From contig OX439133.1 in NCBI GenBank assembly GCA_949318235.1, positions 23,279,526 through 23,343,525 of the forward strand: DNA of 64,000 bases. Reading direction: 5' to 3'. The position numbers and the translations under genes are program-made. Positions 1-25,800 of the stretch are shown here, one piece after another. The stretch comes from Ecdyonurus torrentis. Lineage: Eukaryota; Arthropoda; Insecta; Ephemeroptera; Heptageniidae. The notes under the pieces were generated by a model. The model saw only the letters and a program-made list of their open reading frames with translations. It was not told the DNA's origin and made no database searches. The stretch's first letter is position 1. Each line of letters begins with the position of its first letter.

Positions 1-396
1 TTCTTGACATACTTTTTGGTCTATAAATATTTGGTTACATAATATACATAAATATCTTGCAATTAATACATTAAGATAATTATTAATTGCTCTATTTGGA
101 TTACATATATGATTATCATATAAATACATATTTTCTAATTTTATTTTACACGTTTTACATTTAATTATTGGACGTATTAAATAATATTCATTTTCAGTCT
201 CGTGTTTTATTTTTAAATGTTCTGTAACTTTTTCTTTTGAATTGAAATTATTATTACATAATTTACAAAAATAATAATTTTTATAATTTACTAAATTTGT
301 TTCTTCATTTTCTATATTATTTAAGGAATTACTTTCAAGTTTTTGTTTTTTAGATTCATTTTCGTCACATTCTAGTTTACGTTTATTGGATGCCAT
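1..396 (-). CDS. C2H2 zinc-finger-like protein, N-terminal part, cut by window edge
   Basis: Reading leftwards from an ATG at 396-394 the frame stays open for all 132 codons to the window edge, which is unlikely in DNA this AT-rich. The protein begins with a basic stretch (MASNKRKLE, then KKQKLE) like a nuclear localisation signal. A C-x2-C-x12-H-x4-H finger follows (CKLC ... HLKIKH, about residues 49-71), then two more CxxC pairs (CKTC and CILC). It is very rich in Asn, Lys and Ile. The C-terminal part lies outside the window, so function is unknown. It could be a host zinc-finger protein or the N-terminus of a mobile-element protein; several invertebrate DNA-transposon and Maverick-type proteins start with such fingers. 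The ORF and finger are seen; the identity is not known. Confidence 0.5.
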   Translation of the reverse strand, partial: MASNKRKLECDENESKKQKLESNSLNNIENEETNLVNYKNYYFCKLCNNNFNSKEKVTEHLKIKHETENEYYLIRPIIKCKTCKIKLENMYLYDNHICNPNRAINNYLNVLIARYLCILCNQIFIDQKVCQE

Positions 397-1300
397 TTTT
401 TTTTAACGGTTAAAATTTGTATGTATTAAATAAAAATTATTTTTTAAATTAAATTTCAAGTTTTTTTTTTTTTTTTTTTAACTTTTAAAGTGACTTTTTT
501 TATTATTATTATTTTTTTTTTTGAAGTTGTGGTAACTTAATTTTTAAGTTATTATAACTCAAATTCAGATCTCTACACATATATTTGGTCAACTTTTACA
601 GTTAAATGCTTTGGTTATTTTTTATAAGTTTTTTTGAACAAGATTGTGGTAACTCGTTTTTTGAGTAGGTATGACTCAAATTTTCAACATTTTATGTTTT
701 ATGTTTTATTGTTCAAAGATGGTTTGTAAGCAAATCATAGCTTGTTCTTTTAAAACAAGGTTGTGGTAACTCAATTTTTGAGTAAATATTAGGGGTACTC
801 ATATTTTTATCATTTTTAAGTTAACTTTAGTTAACTTTTACAATTATAAGCTGCATATATAAGCTGCATATATAAGTGCAATATAAGTGCATTATAGTGA
901 CTCAAATTAAAATTAATTTTTAAAAATAAAAAAATTAAATGATTAATATGTCACATTTTTAACATAATGTTTTTGCAACTTAAGTTTTGAGTTACAGAAC
1001 CTCAATATTTGAGTTATTTTGACTCAAATTTTGATCACTTTCACAATATGGTTGACAGTTCATTAAACACAAAAATCTCATACTTAAAATTCAATAACAC
1101 TAAAACAGTTTTTGTGGATTTTTTTCTTCAGTTACAATGAAGTTCATAGCTCAATACAGCTTCAAGTATATCTGAAAAATAAAATTGATTTTAGAATACT
1201 TGCATATAAATGAGGGAGAAACCATTGCAGATGATATGAAAGATGCATAGTATGCATAGTTGGGAAGTAGTAATAGGCCTATACTGTTTAATAACAATAA
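397..1300. repeat. AT-rich region with degenerate ACTCAA/TTGAGT repeat units
   Basis: No gene seen. At about 527, 642, 761 and 985 a related unit recurs: GTGGTAACT(C/T)AA or similar, a T-rich spacer, TTGAGT, then TGACTCAAATTTT or a variant. Each unit is an imperfect inverted repeat of ACTCAA. They lie directly upstream of the minus-strand zinc-finger ORF. They may be transposon subterminal repeats or binding sites; I cannot tell which. Confidence 0.5.
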
Positions 1301-1319
1301 TAATGACAGCGGATAGTTG

Positions 1320-1590
1320 TTAGAACACTTTGAACAAAAAAAATTGTGTTATATCTTATCAAACCTGAAAATCAACATTGTTTTGGCCACAGTCATTGAT
1401 TTCTAATTTATTTTCCATAATTTCAACGCATCGTTATTTCACGCATCTGACATCACAATGTACCGCCGCCAATCACAGTCACCGCTCTGGTCACGTGATA
1501 AATTTAAGCCCCTCCCTCAAGTTCTTTACCCCTATCACGGTCCTATCGGTACATTGAGACGTCAGATGCGTGAAATAACCATTAAAATGA
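1320..1590. mobile_element. MITE, family A-like, diverged
   Basis: Starts near GAACACTTTGAACAAAAAAA and contains ATTGATTTCTAATTTATTTTCC, the internal block shared with the TTAA-flanked family A copies at 38.7 and 60.8 kb. A central inverted repeat, TTTCACGCATCTGA at about 1438 against TCAGATGCGTGAAA at about 1563, makes it fold back. Ends are unclear. Confidence 0.45.
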
Positions 1591-1954
1591 AAATACATGA
1601 AAATGAATACAAAATTAACGTAGTGGTGTTCATAATGCATGGATAATAAAAGGTATGGTAATTACTAATTATCAATCTAGTATTCTATATGATAAAAAAG
1701 TAAGTTGACAAGGGCTTTAGGTTACTAGTCTAGCTGCTTTATCCGAAGACAGTAAGACAGTCATCTGCTAGCACTTTGTTAGTATTGTTGCATGGCCTGT
1801 CAGTTTGTTTATTATTTCTCTCAACTTACTGTGTTTGCAAGTCCTCGATAACTCAATAATACTGCTCACTCAGTAACAAATTTCAAAAATAAAGTTCATT
1901 CTCAAGCAAGGAAAATAAACCATTGCAGTTAAGTATGATAAATTTGAGGGAAAA

Positions 1955-2209
<255 letters not shown>

Positions 2210-2786
2210 GATACAATAAGATAGGATAGGAGAAACCAGCAAGGGCCTTACCATAGTGAAGAGAGCCCAATAGATTGGTGAAAATCTTGATGGCACAGAT
2301 ATAAAAACTTATACACATAGGCACTAGCTCTAAGAGAAATGAAGTATGATTTGTCTTCATCAATTCTTCCAGTAGAGTTCATAGTCTGTAAGAACTGGCA
2401 GAGGCAAAACATACTCTATTTTTCTTAGAGTTTAATGCTAACAAGAGCTTCTTTTTTTTCTTTTTCTTTTCTTTTTCTTTTCTTTTTTTTTTTTTTTTTT
2501 CTTTTTCTTTTTTTTTTCTTTTTTTAAATCTCTGTGCTAACAAGATTTGTCACCAAACTAATAGACTCACTACGTTAAGACCAGGGCTGGTTTTCTCCTA
2601 TTCTTTTCTTTCCAATTTATCATTTCATTGTCAAGTGGTCATGATTGCCATTTAACTGCATTTTATTTACATTTCTCCTAATACTAGTTCGAGCGGATAC
2701 GGTGTAATTAACAATGTAAAGTCAACTGTGATTGGCTAGTAGGTTTATAACACGCTCTCTGATTGGTTTAGCACTGCAGATACAGC

Positions 2787-2836
2787 TTTTGGCTGGAAAA
2801 ACCTTGTTTTGGCTGGAAAACCCTTGTTTTGGCTAG
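2787..2836. repeat. Short tandem repeat of about 21 bp
   Basis: The unit TTTTGGCTGGAAAACCTTG occurs about 2.5 times in a row. The rest of 2207-3120 shows only poly(T) tracts and no gene. Confidence 0.6.
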
Positions 2837-3120
2837 AGTGTAAGTATTTTAAGGGAAAAAAATATCGCAGTTACGATCAGTAATAAAAAAAGAAAAGGAT
2901 AGAATTACCAGCGCTGGCCTTTCTTACCACATATAAATCATATAAAATTAATTTCCACAGTGACCCCCCAAAATTTGTATATATAATTGAAATTGTATTG
3001 TCTGAAGCTGAAGTATCATTGTGCAAAATGTCAGATTTTTTTTTTTTTTTTTTTTTTTTTGACGAGAAAGACCGAGAGTCTAATGACCGACGTTGGTCCC
3101 CTACTCCCTTAATATACTAG

Positions 3121-3235
3121 TACAGTCAATCGGGGTGAAACTGAAAGCCAATCACAGTGCTCTGTGTCTAGCAAGATAGGGAAAAGTGGAAGCTTGCACA
3201 TGATTGGAGTTTCAATTTCACCCCAGTTGACTGTA
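3121..3235. mobile_element. Short mariner-type MITE
   Basis: The ends are inverted copies: TACAGTCAATCGGGGTGAAA on the left and TTTCACCCCAGTTGACTGTA on the right. TA dinucleotides flank both sides, as expected for a Tc1/mariner-type target. The inside is about 70 bp with no ORF. Confidence 0.65.
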
Positions 3236-3551
3236 ACTATTTCTCAGTTCAATAATTTGATCACAATACTTGACATCTTATAGACACTTCCAATTGTTAT
3301 TAAATTTGCTACATACAACACTGTAACTCACCACTAATGAAATGTCTCTATTGAAGATACTGCTACCACAATAAGCTCGAAGCTCTAATTGGTTGTGTAT
3401 ATCTGATGATCAATTCTAAAATAAAATAACACATTATAGTACCGTACTGCACATACATAAAATTATTTTATAATCAAATAGAATAGCAAATTGCATAGCG
3501 TTATGTTTCCATTAGTATTAAATATTAAATTCCACTGTACAGTATTAAATA

Positions 3552-3634
3552 TTACCTCTGAACAAAAGTTCCCGAACAATTTGTATAGCAGCTGCCGATG
3601 CCTTGTTCGGGAACTTTTGTCCAGAGCTGTACAT
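3552..3634. mobile_element. MITE, family I (Tc1/mariner-like ends), hairpin
   Basis: GAACAAAAGTTCCCGAACAA on the left is inverted on the right as GTTCGGGAACTTTTGTCC. The outer end CCAGAGCTGTA is shared with copies at 20.2 and 30.8 kb. The motif CTCTGGACAAAAGT resembles known Tc1/mariner termini. Confidence 0.6.
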
Positions 3635-4282
3635 AAAAATTTATCTCCAAGCAGTACAGTAGTAAAAAATTACATTTTTTTTTTCTTTTTAAGATTTTTG
3701 TATTATTTATTTATTCTGCATCACTTTATAGTTTTAAATCCATTTACGTTAAAAGAGCTGCAATACTAATTAGTAATCTGATCTAATCATTTCTAGTACA
3801 TATTGTTGAAAACCTTACTAACATAACATGCATTTAAATGGCAGCCGTAACCTCTGAAAAAAATAAAAATATTAAAAGTTCTTAAGGATTGTATATAGAT
3901 GGCTTGTATCTCAAAATCTAAAAATAAACTTTCAAATTTTATGATGCCATTTGAAAGTAATTAGTAACAGCTACCTATGATAAAATTTTCAGCACCCGTG
4001 ACCATCAGATAAGAGAGAAATTTATTATTGAAATTAACATGGGCTCTTTATGAGACTAAAACTTCAAAAAATTATAATTCAAAATCTAGCATGGTGACCC
4101 CCTAAAATTTTTACATTTTTGAAGATACCTAATCCTAATGTATCGCTGTGCAAAATTTCAGATTTTTCTGTCTTTACAACTTTTTAGTCAAATCCCGCAG
4201 TAGCTGATTTCCCGCCTTAAGGGGCTAGAATACTTGGTAAATTCTTGTGTTCATCGTTGGTTTTAAAATGAGATAAAAGGAT

Positions 4283-4917
4283 TTTGCCGAATGTGCCACT
4301 CCAATGAAGTGGCTGGATGGTAATTGTAACAACAACAGCAAGGTGTCACTGCTGCATTTCTCCGCTAGAGAACTTTAACAGAGAAGCGACATCCCCATGT
4401 TTTAGGCAGACTGCAAAACTAAACAATTTTGACTTGGCAACGTTGCGTTTTGAAGCACCAATCAGAGGCCAGAAGTGGCCAAATCAAGGCGCCAATGAGA
4501 GAGCACGCTATAGTAATTTTGTCTGCAGCGTTGCCAATTTTAAAGAAATGAATGTTGCGGGTCTGCCTAACTTTTTGGGATGTCACTTCTCTGTTAAAGT
4601 TCTCTATCTCCGCCTTCCTATATCACTAATATGTGCGAGCACCAAAATATGCTTGCCTACTTGACCAGCCATCTGGTGCACCCCCCCCCCCCCTCTCTCT
4701 CTCTCCCTCTGCTGTCATTGCATGATATTTTTCTTGAGACAGGATAAGACAGAGCAAAGACAGACAGACGACTGGTCAAGTAGGCAAGCATATTTTGGTG
4801 CTCGCACATACGAGTGATATGTATAAGAAGGCGGAGAAATGCAGCAGTGACACCTTGCTGTTGTTGTGACAATTACCTTTCAGCCACTTTATTGGAGCGG
4901 CATATTCAGCAAAATCC
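4283..4917. mobile_element. Nested foldback elements
   Basis: Three inverted-repeat pairs share this region. Outer arms: AACAACAGCAAGGTGTCACT near 4330 against AGTGACACCTTGCTGTTGTT near 4846. One inner pair: GAACTTTAACAGAGAAG at about 4370 against CTTCTCTGTTAAAGTTC at about 4590. Another inner pair: GAGCACCAAAATATGCTTGC at about 4637 against GCAAGCATATTTTGGTGCTC at about 4785. This looks like one foldback element inside another. The ORFs here are non-coding shadows. Confidence 0.65.
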
Positions 4918-5098
4918 ATTTGTTTCATTGTAAAAACATTGTATTGTACAGTACTGTACATACTGTATGCAATACCAATCCATACATACCGGTATGATGG
5001 TATTTAAAACCAATGACAGTTATAAACAGCAAAGGTATTCATACTAGAATGTCAGAAGATATATTTGTAATAAAATTTCGTTAATTATGTATGTATGC

Positions 5099-5583
5099 TT
5101 CTTTTAATAGAAGACTTACAAAAGTAGGTTTAGTGATAAAATAAACAAACTAACAGCTCAACAATACTAACAAAGAGCTAGCAGACGACTATGTGTTCCT
5201 GTCTCAATTTAACATGCTTTCTTATTGGGGAATGAAAGCAGCTATAACTCAAGTTAAAATTATTTCTCGGAGTTGAAATTGTTGAACTTTTGTTTTCCTG
5301 GTTACAAAATATTATATTTACCTAATTGAATTGAAATCCAGGAAAACAAAAGCTTTGAAACTAAGCTACAATAAAAATGTCAACTCCGAGAAATAATTTT
5401 AACTTGAGTTATATGTACATATAGCTGCTTCATTGCCTCATAAGAAAAAGCATGTTAAATTGAGACAGGAACACAAAGTCATACATACATATTATGCTAG
5501 CACTTATATATTGTTGAGCTGTGAGGAGCAGTGAGTTTGTTTATTTTTATCACTAAACGTACTTTTGCAAGTCTTCTATTCTG
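5099..5583. mobile_element. Long foldback element, about 485 bp
   Basis: The two halves are near-complete inverted copies. AGAAGACTTACAAAAGTAGG at about 5110 pairs with the segment ending GTACTTTTGCAAGTCTTCT at about 5578. AATTTAACATGCTTTCTTAT pairs with ATAAGAAAAAGCATGTTAAATT. CAAGTTAAAATTATTTCTCGG pairs with CCGAGAAATAATTTTAACTTG. Confidence 0.65.
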
Positions 5584-6070
5584 AGACTAAAATAAATTAC
5601 TGTACATACATAATACATAAAATGATGAAATATTAGGGCGTATATGTATGAAACATAAAAATGTGCTATGTATACATATGTATGTACATATACATACATA
5701 AGACTTTTCAGCAAAATTATTGATATGTGCTGATGTGAAATTATGGGAAATAATACACATTACTTACTAAATAAATCAAAGTATCAATGTTCAAATTGAT
5801 TCATACCCGTGAAAATCAATAAAATCAAATCAAAACATCGCCATGGAATGTGGGCGGTAAAAAAAAAAAAAAAAAAAAAAGCACATGCACTTTTATATTT
5901 CATTTTTAACAACAAAATATTTATTTAAAACTTACTTTCTTTATACACAGTAAACGGAGCAAATATTGAAGTTTCTATTTTCATTCTTAAATATTCTCAA
6001 CATTACATAAAAACCTACATATATTTATAATCAAAATATACGTAAGAAGCTGAGATTTTTTTGTTATTTC

Positions 6071-6092
6071 TATGGCGGCAGCCATCTTGAAA
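6071..6092 (+). promoter_or_regulatory. YY1-like motif in probable 5' UTR/promoter of the DCST gene
   Basis: ATGGCGGCAGCCATCTTGAA contains GCCATCTTG, the reverse complement of the YY1 core, about 120 bp before the chosen ATG. In many animals such sites sit just downstream of TATA-less start sites. No TATA box is evident nearby. This is inference from the motif only. Confidence 0.3.
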
Positions 6093-6207
6093 GTCGATGC
6101 TCATCTGTTTTTGCGTGGAAAAAAAAGTTTGAAAGTTTTTTCTTTCACGTTCGTTCATCGTTCGCAGCTCGTGCATTGTATTCTAAAGCTTCCAGAAATC
6201 ATTAAAA

Positions 6208-21631
<15,424 letters not shown>

Positions 21632-21837
21632 TACTGCGCATCCTGTTGAGCGCAAGGGAAGTCATTTCCTGGCCTGCGCATACTCACACACTTGCTGATA
21701 ATTTAGTGGAAATCTTATTGTAATTCTTATCTAATGTGTTATTATATAATGTTGTTGATTGTTTAAGCCATTTGTTTAAAGTAAATTGATAATTTTAAGA
21801 ATTACTAAAAGTAAAATGTGTATGATTGATTATGATT

Positions 21838-21843
21838 AATAAA
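21838..21843 (+). promoter_or_regulatory. Poly(A) signal of the DCST-like gene
   Basis: AATAAA about 207 bp after the stop, followed by a GT-rich stretch (TGTATGTTAATGT ... TGTGTTGC). Likely cleavage around 21860. Confidence 0.6.
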
Positions 21844-21957
21844 TGTATGTTAATGTAAAATATGTGTTGCATTTATTTTAAAAGCTGATAAAAAAATAAT
21901 AATTATTGGAGGTTGGCTTATAAAAATCATATTATTATAAAAAAACTAATTCACAGT

Positions 21958-22470
21958 GTAATAATTATAGCTATATATAGCATATACGGCGCATTATGAT
22001 ATTACATGGCGTCGACTTTTATGTGAATGAACTCACCCTATCTGTTATTTAAATTTAAAATTATTCATGGTTTCGCAAAACATGGTCTTGAAATGTTAAA
22101 ACATACTATATAAGAACTTTATGGTCTTGTCTAGTTCTTTCATGTCTCCGGCAGGAACAGATCAAGTCTAAATTTTTGGAGTGCAGTTAGCCCTATGGCA
22201 GTTCAAGGTGGTAGTATAGCCCACGTTAAGTCAGAGGTATCTCGACACATTTCACCAATCCACCTCATTTCATTTCTATTTATTAAGTTATACGTTTTTA
22301 GGTGTTAGGCTTATCCTGTTAATTCTATGCAAAAAAAAAAAAAAAAAAAAAAAAATGGTGTCTAATTTTTTCAGAACCCCTGCAAGGTAGGCTTTTTGTT
22401 AAGCCAATATGTTGTGCAGGGTGCATAAACACTATTATTTGCAGGGGAACTAATTTTTTTATTCTTATTA
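21958..22470 (+). mobile_element. Dispersed repeat, family M copy 1
   Basis: About 510 bp, nearly identical to 28576-29070. It contains TCTTTCATGTCTCCGGCAGG, then a poly(A) run, and ends TTGTGCAGGGTGCATAAACA ... TTTGCAGGGGAACTAAT before a TTTA tail. A simple-sequence tail suggests a SINE/LINE-type 3' end. No ORF of note. Confidence 0.65.
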
Positions 22471-22473
22471 TAT

Positions 22474-22475
22474 AT

Positions 22476-22542
<67 letters not shown>
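22474..22542. repeat. (TTTA)n tail
   Basis: About 17 units directly after the family M 3' end, then degenerate TTTA/TTCA sequence to about 22600. Confidence 0.9.
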
Positions 22543-22543
<1 letters not shown>

Positions 22544-22624
22544 ATATTTATTTATTCATTTACTTGTACATTCATTTATTTACATATTATTTATTCATCT
22601 TTTTTTTTTTAATAAGATTTTTTT

Positions 22625-23112
22625 TTTTTTAAATCATGATATGACTTCACAGTTGTGATCGTTTAACTGTATGCCCATGCGTTATAGCCTACGGTTACTT
22701 TTGAGACACATAAAATATTGTATATATATAATGCAATTACTGTCGTAATTAGGAACCATGTTAATAATGTAGTGTAGTCTATAACTCTTGCAGCTGACAG
22801 GTGTGCATTAGAGATGGAGACCAAATAAGTGACCATAGCAGGGAGGTGGTGCCAACCTATTCCCGGCTGTCACATGGTCCATCTCTTCTAAGGTCCCAGG
22901 TATGGCAAGCCTGGGGTAGCCGAAGCAGTCAGCCTTCATCAGATTTGACCAATACATTGCTACGGTTGAACAGCAAGAGAGCTTAACGTGACAGAGGCCG
23001 CCAGCCAAAGTTACGGCTCGCGTTCCCGTAACTCAGAGGCACCCCAGTGGCCTGGCAAGCCCGGGGTGAAGGGGCTTCGGCCCGCCGACGTAGGTCATCT
23101 GATGTCGTATTG
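22625..23112 (+). mobile_element. Dispersed repeat, family N copy 1 (truncated)
   Basis: Shares a GC-rich block of about 330 bp with 24.40-24.72 and (inverted) 31.97-32.29 kb: GCAGCTGACAGGTGTGCATT ... GGGCTTCGGCCCGCCGACGT. A 61-codon ORF inside is identical in two copies only because the repeat is. Copy 1 breaks off near 23112 into CCCCCCTGCACCCCCCCTC. Confidence 0.75.
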
Positions 23113-23318
23113 CAGGGTGTCCCCCCCTGCACCCCCCCTCAGTATAGGGTAGCCTGTCCTCTTTTCATGTTTCAAATAGTTGGTAACCCTGAATAACCGC
23201 CAAAAAGAAAAAAATAAATACAAAACCAACGTGGTGATGTTTAATTCATGGCTAATAAGGTATGGTAATTATCAATCTAGTATTCTAAATAATAAAAAAA
23301 AGTAAGTTGACAAGGGCT

Positions 23319-24080
23319 TTAAGCCAACCTTCATTTTTTTTTATCAGCTTTTCAAATAAATGCTACACATATCTTACATTAACATACATATTTATTAATT
23401 AACAAACATATTTCAGTAATTCTTAAAATTATCAATTTACTTTAAACAAATGGCTTAAACAATCAACAATATTATATAATAATAATTACACATAAGTTAA
23501 TAATTACGATAAGATTTCCACTAAATTATGAGCAAATGTGTGCATATAAGCAGGACAGGAAATGACGTCACTTGCGTTGAACAGGATGCGTAGTATCAGT
23601 CTTGTTTATACCAACACAAGCCGGACATATTTCTACCAAATCTTGCCAGCAATGTGCGCAGAAGTCAATTCCAATAGGACTCCAACCAATCCAATAGTCA
23701 ATTCCAACCGGAAGTCACGTGATTTAGTCTCAAGCGTAGAAAACAGTGCGCAGGTTCTCTTAGAACGTGGTAGTAATCGTGACAGACGCTTGAGTAACCA
23801 GCGGACTGGCGCAGGTAGAGGCATTTTCATTGCTTCCTGAAACATAAGTAAATTAGTTGAGTACTACATTTCTAGTTGGTTGCAGAGGATTTAATCATTT
23901 ATATATTTTTAGTTATTAACTTTTTGACTGATTGATTGATTGATTAGTATTTAAATAAATAGAATTATCAATTTTTTCCTTGCTTTCAAAATGTGCAAAC
24001 AGCCAATATATATATTTTTTATTCATACAAATAGTATGATATCGTAATACGATCAACTGTTCACAATGTCGTATAAATTA
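23319..24080 (-). pseudogene. Inverted partial duplicate of DCST-like exon 14 and flanks, broken
   Basis: The segment is the reverse complement of about 20820-21920. It includes intron end, acceptor TTTCAG, exon 14 and 3' UTR up to the AAGCCAACCT block. On the minus strand, 23845-23633 reads MFQEAMKMPLPAPVRWLLKR as in the real exon. The first finger pair has lost a cysteine (CTLC became CALF). In the middle a 14-bp piece is replaced by about 28 bp of rearranged local sequence, a net +14 frameshift that removes the second cysteine pair. It has no upstream exons, so it cannot encode a finger and is a pseudogene fragment. Confidence 0.88.
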
Positions 24081-24084
24081 TGTA

Positions 24085-24795
24085 CAATCTACCTATATTA
24101 TTATTTGTGATTCATTTGTATTTAATTATTGTTTGAGTATTTTTAATAAATCAAAATATATGGCTGATTTTAAATGCATATTTGGAAAGAGAGCACTGTC
24201 TTGAATAAATTGACTTTTTATTTATTTGTTTAAAGAATTTTTTATTTTTATTTTTTTAAATCATGATATGTCTTCACGGTCGTGATCGTTTTACTGTATG
24301 CTCATGCATTAAAACTTACGGTAACTTTTGAGACAAGTATATTGCATAATATTTAATTAGGGACCATGTAAATAATGTAGTGTAGTCTATAACTCTTGCA
24401 GCTGACAGGTGTGCATTAGAGATGGAGACCAAATAAGTGACCATAGCAGGGAGGTGGTGCCAACCTATTCCCGGCTGTCACATGGTCCATCTCTTCTAAG
24501 GTCCCAGGTATGGCAAGCCTGGGGTAGCCGAAGCAGTCAGCCTTCATCAGATTTGACCAATACATTGCTACGGTTGAACAGCAAGAGAGCTTAACGTGAC
24601 AGAGGCCGCCAGCCAAAGTTACGGCTCGCGTTCCCGTAACTCTGAGGCATCCCAGTGGCCTGGCAAGCCCGGGGTGAAGGGGCTTCGGCCCGCCGACGTA
24701 GGTCATCTGATGTCGTATTTTTGACATTTTTTCTTTATTTCTTCTGGAAAACTGAATTTTTAGGTGAAAATGAATGGTGGCAATGGTGAATGGGA
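24085..24795 (+). mobile_element. Dispersed repeat, family N copy 2 (long form)
   Basis: Matches the inverted copy at 31885-32730 along its whole length: TGTGATTCATTTGTATTTAA near 24110, ATATGGCTGATTTTAAATGC near 24160, the GC-rich 330-bp block, and CTTCTGGAAAACTGAATTTT to TGAATGGTGGCA at the end. It joins the exon 14 duplicate directly at about 24080. Confidence 0.75.
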
Positions 24796-24799
24796 ACAA

Positions 24800-25189
24800 T
24801 TTTACGCGTTACGTCTACCTTGAAAAAAAAATCATGATTAAAAATATAGAAACAAATTAGACTACTGTTGTACTAATACGATTACGAATGGCCTGTTTCT
24901 CACATTGAAAGCACGGTTGAAAAATTTATATATTATTCTATACTTGGATTTTATTTTATATAATATATTAATGTAATAACCTTAAAAAACCTTGGTTAAC
25001 CTTGAAAAATTCACGATAAAGGTATTCTCTTAGTGTTGGAATAAATTAGTGTAGTGATGTGTTATTTTTTTTTTTCAAATAGGTCCGTAATTTTAGGAGC
25101 TATTAAATTACAAAGTTTGAAAATGATGTGAATCGCTTCTCTTTAACTACGATACTACACCTATGTACAAAACTTAACCAACATTATTA
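24800..25189. other. AT-rich intergenic sequence, nothing recognised
   Basis: No ORF, repeat family or RNA signature seen. Confidence 0.5.
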
Positions 25190-25800
25190 TTTAATACTTG
25201 TGATATCATTTGCGTTCTCTTAAACATTGTAGACAATGATATAGCTCTTGCAGGTGCAGCGCGCACCCTTAAGAAGCGACCATCTCACGCTTGCACTGTC
25301 CCAACACGGGGAGCGGTCTTGCAGCCAATCGCCGTGGTAGTTGTGGATACCAAGAAGAGATAGAGCGTTAGCGTACTCAAGAAAGCCATACAGCTAAATT
25401 TCCTCACGATATCTGTATATGATAAGCACGTGCTTGGTTTACGGACAATCACGTGATCACGTTGCAGCGCTACGAGAAAAGGAAGGCCCTTTGCTGGAGG
25501 GTGACAGGGCGGTGAACTCTCGTGACTCCCCTCCCGTATAGAGGTGGTGGTTCAGGAATGGTTCCAATGCCTGGTTGACGACAGGTTATACTCCATTGGC
25601 TAGAGTAGAGTTGCCTCTTAGGCTCTAGAATCCAAGGACGATTCCTATCCCGGTTTTGATTCAGAATAACTTTAATGTGAACGGTTGAAGTCATACGTCC
25701 CAATATCAGTAAGGGTGAGCAAATTACTGAGTAACTAAATGGCTTGTAAAGCGTCCCTTCTGGTGGGTATTGCGCGCTAGTAAACTGTAACGTCGAGAAA
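25190..25800. other. Relatively GC-rich island of unknown nature
   Basis: Base composition is clearly richer in G and C than the neighbouring sequence, with stretches like CAACACGGGGAGCGGTCTTG and CACGTGATCACGTTGCAGCG. A minus-strand ORF of 77 codons (25703-25470) is the longest and looks random. It could be a transposable-element remnant or part of a non-coding gene; I do not recognise it. Confidence 0.4.

Noticed and set aside
4317..4961. ORFs of 61-115 codons near 4.3-5.0 kb
   Set aside because: They run through nested inverted repeats, so both strands give related frames; no gene signal.
22801..24594. Identical 61-codon ORF found twice (22801-22986 and 24409-24594)
   Set aside because: Identity comes from the dispersed repeat N that contains it; there is no start context or family, and the opposite-strand frame is equally open.
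25470..25703. 77-codon ORF in the GC-rich island
   Set aside because: No recognisable domain, no splice continuity with neighbours, length expected by chance at this GC content.
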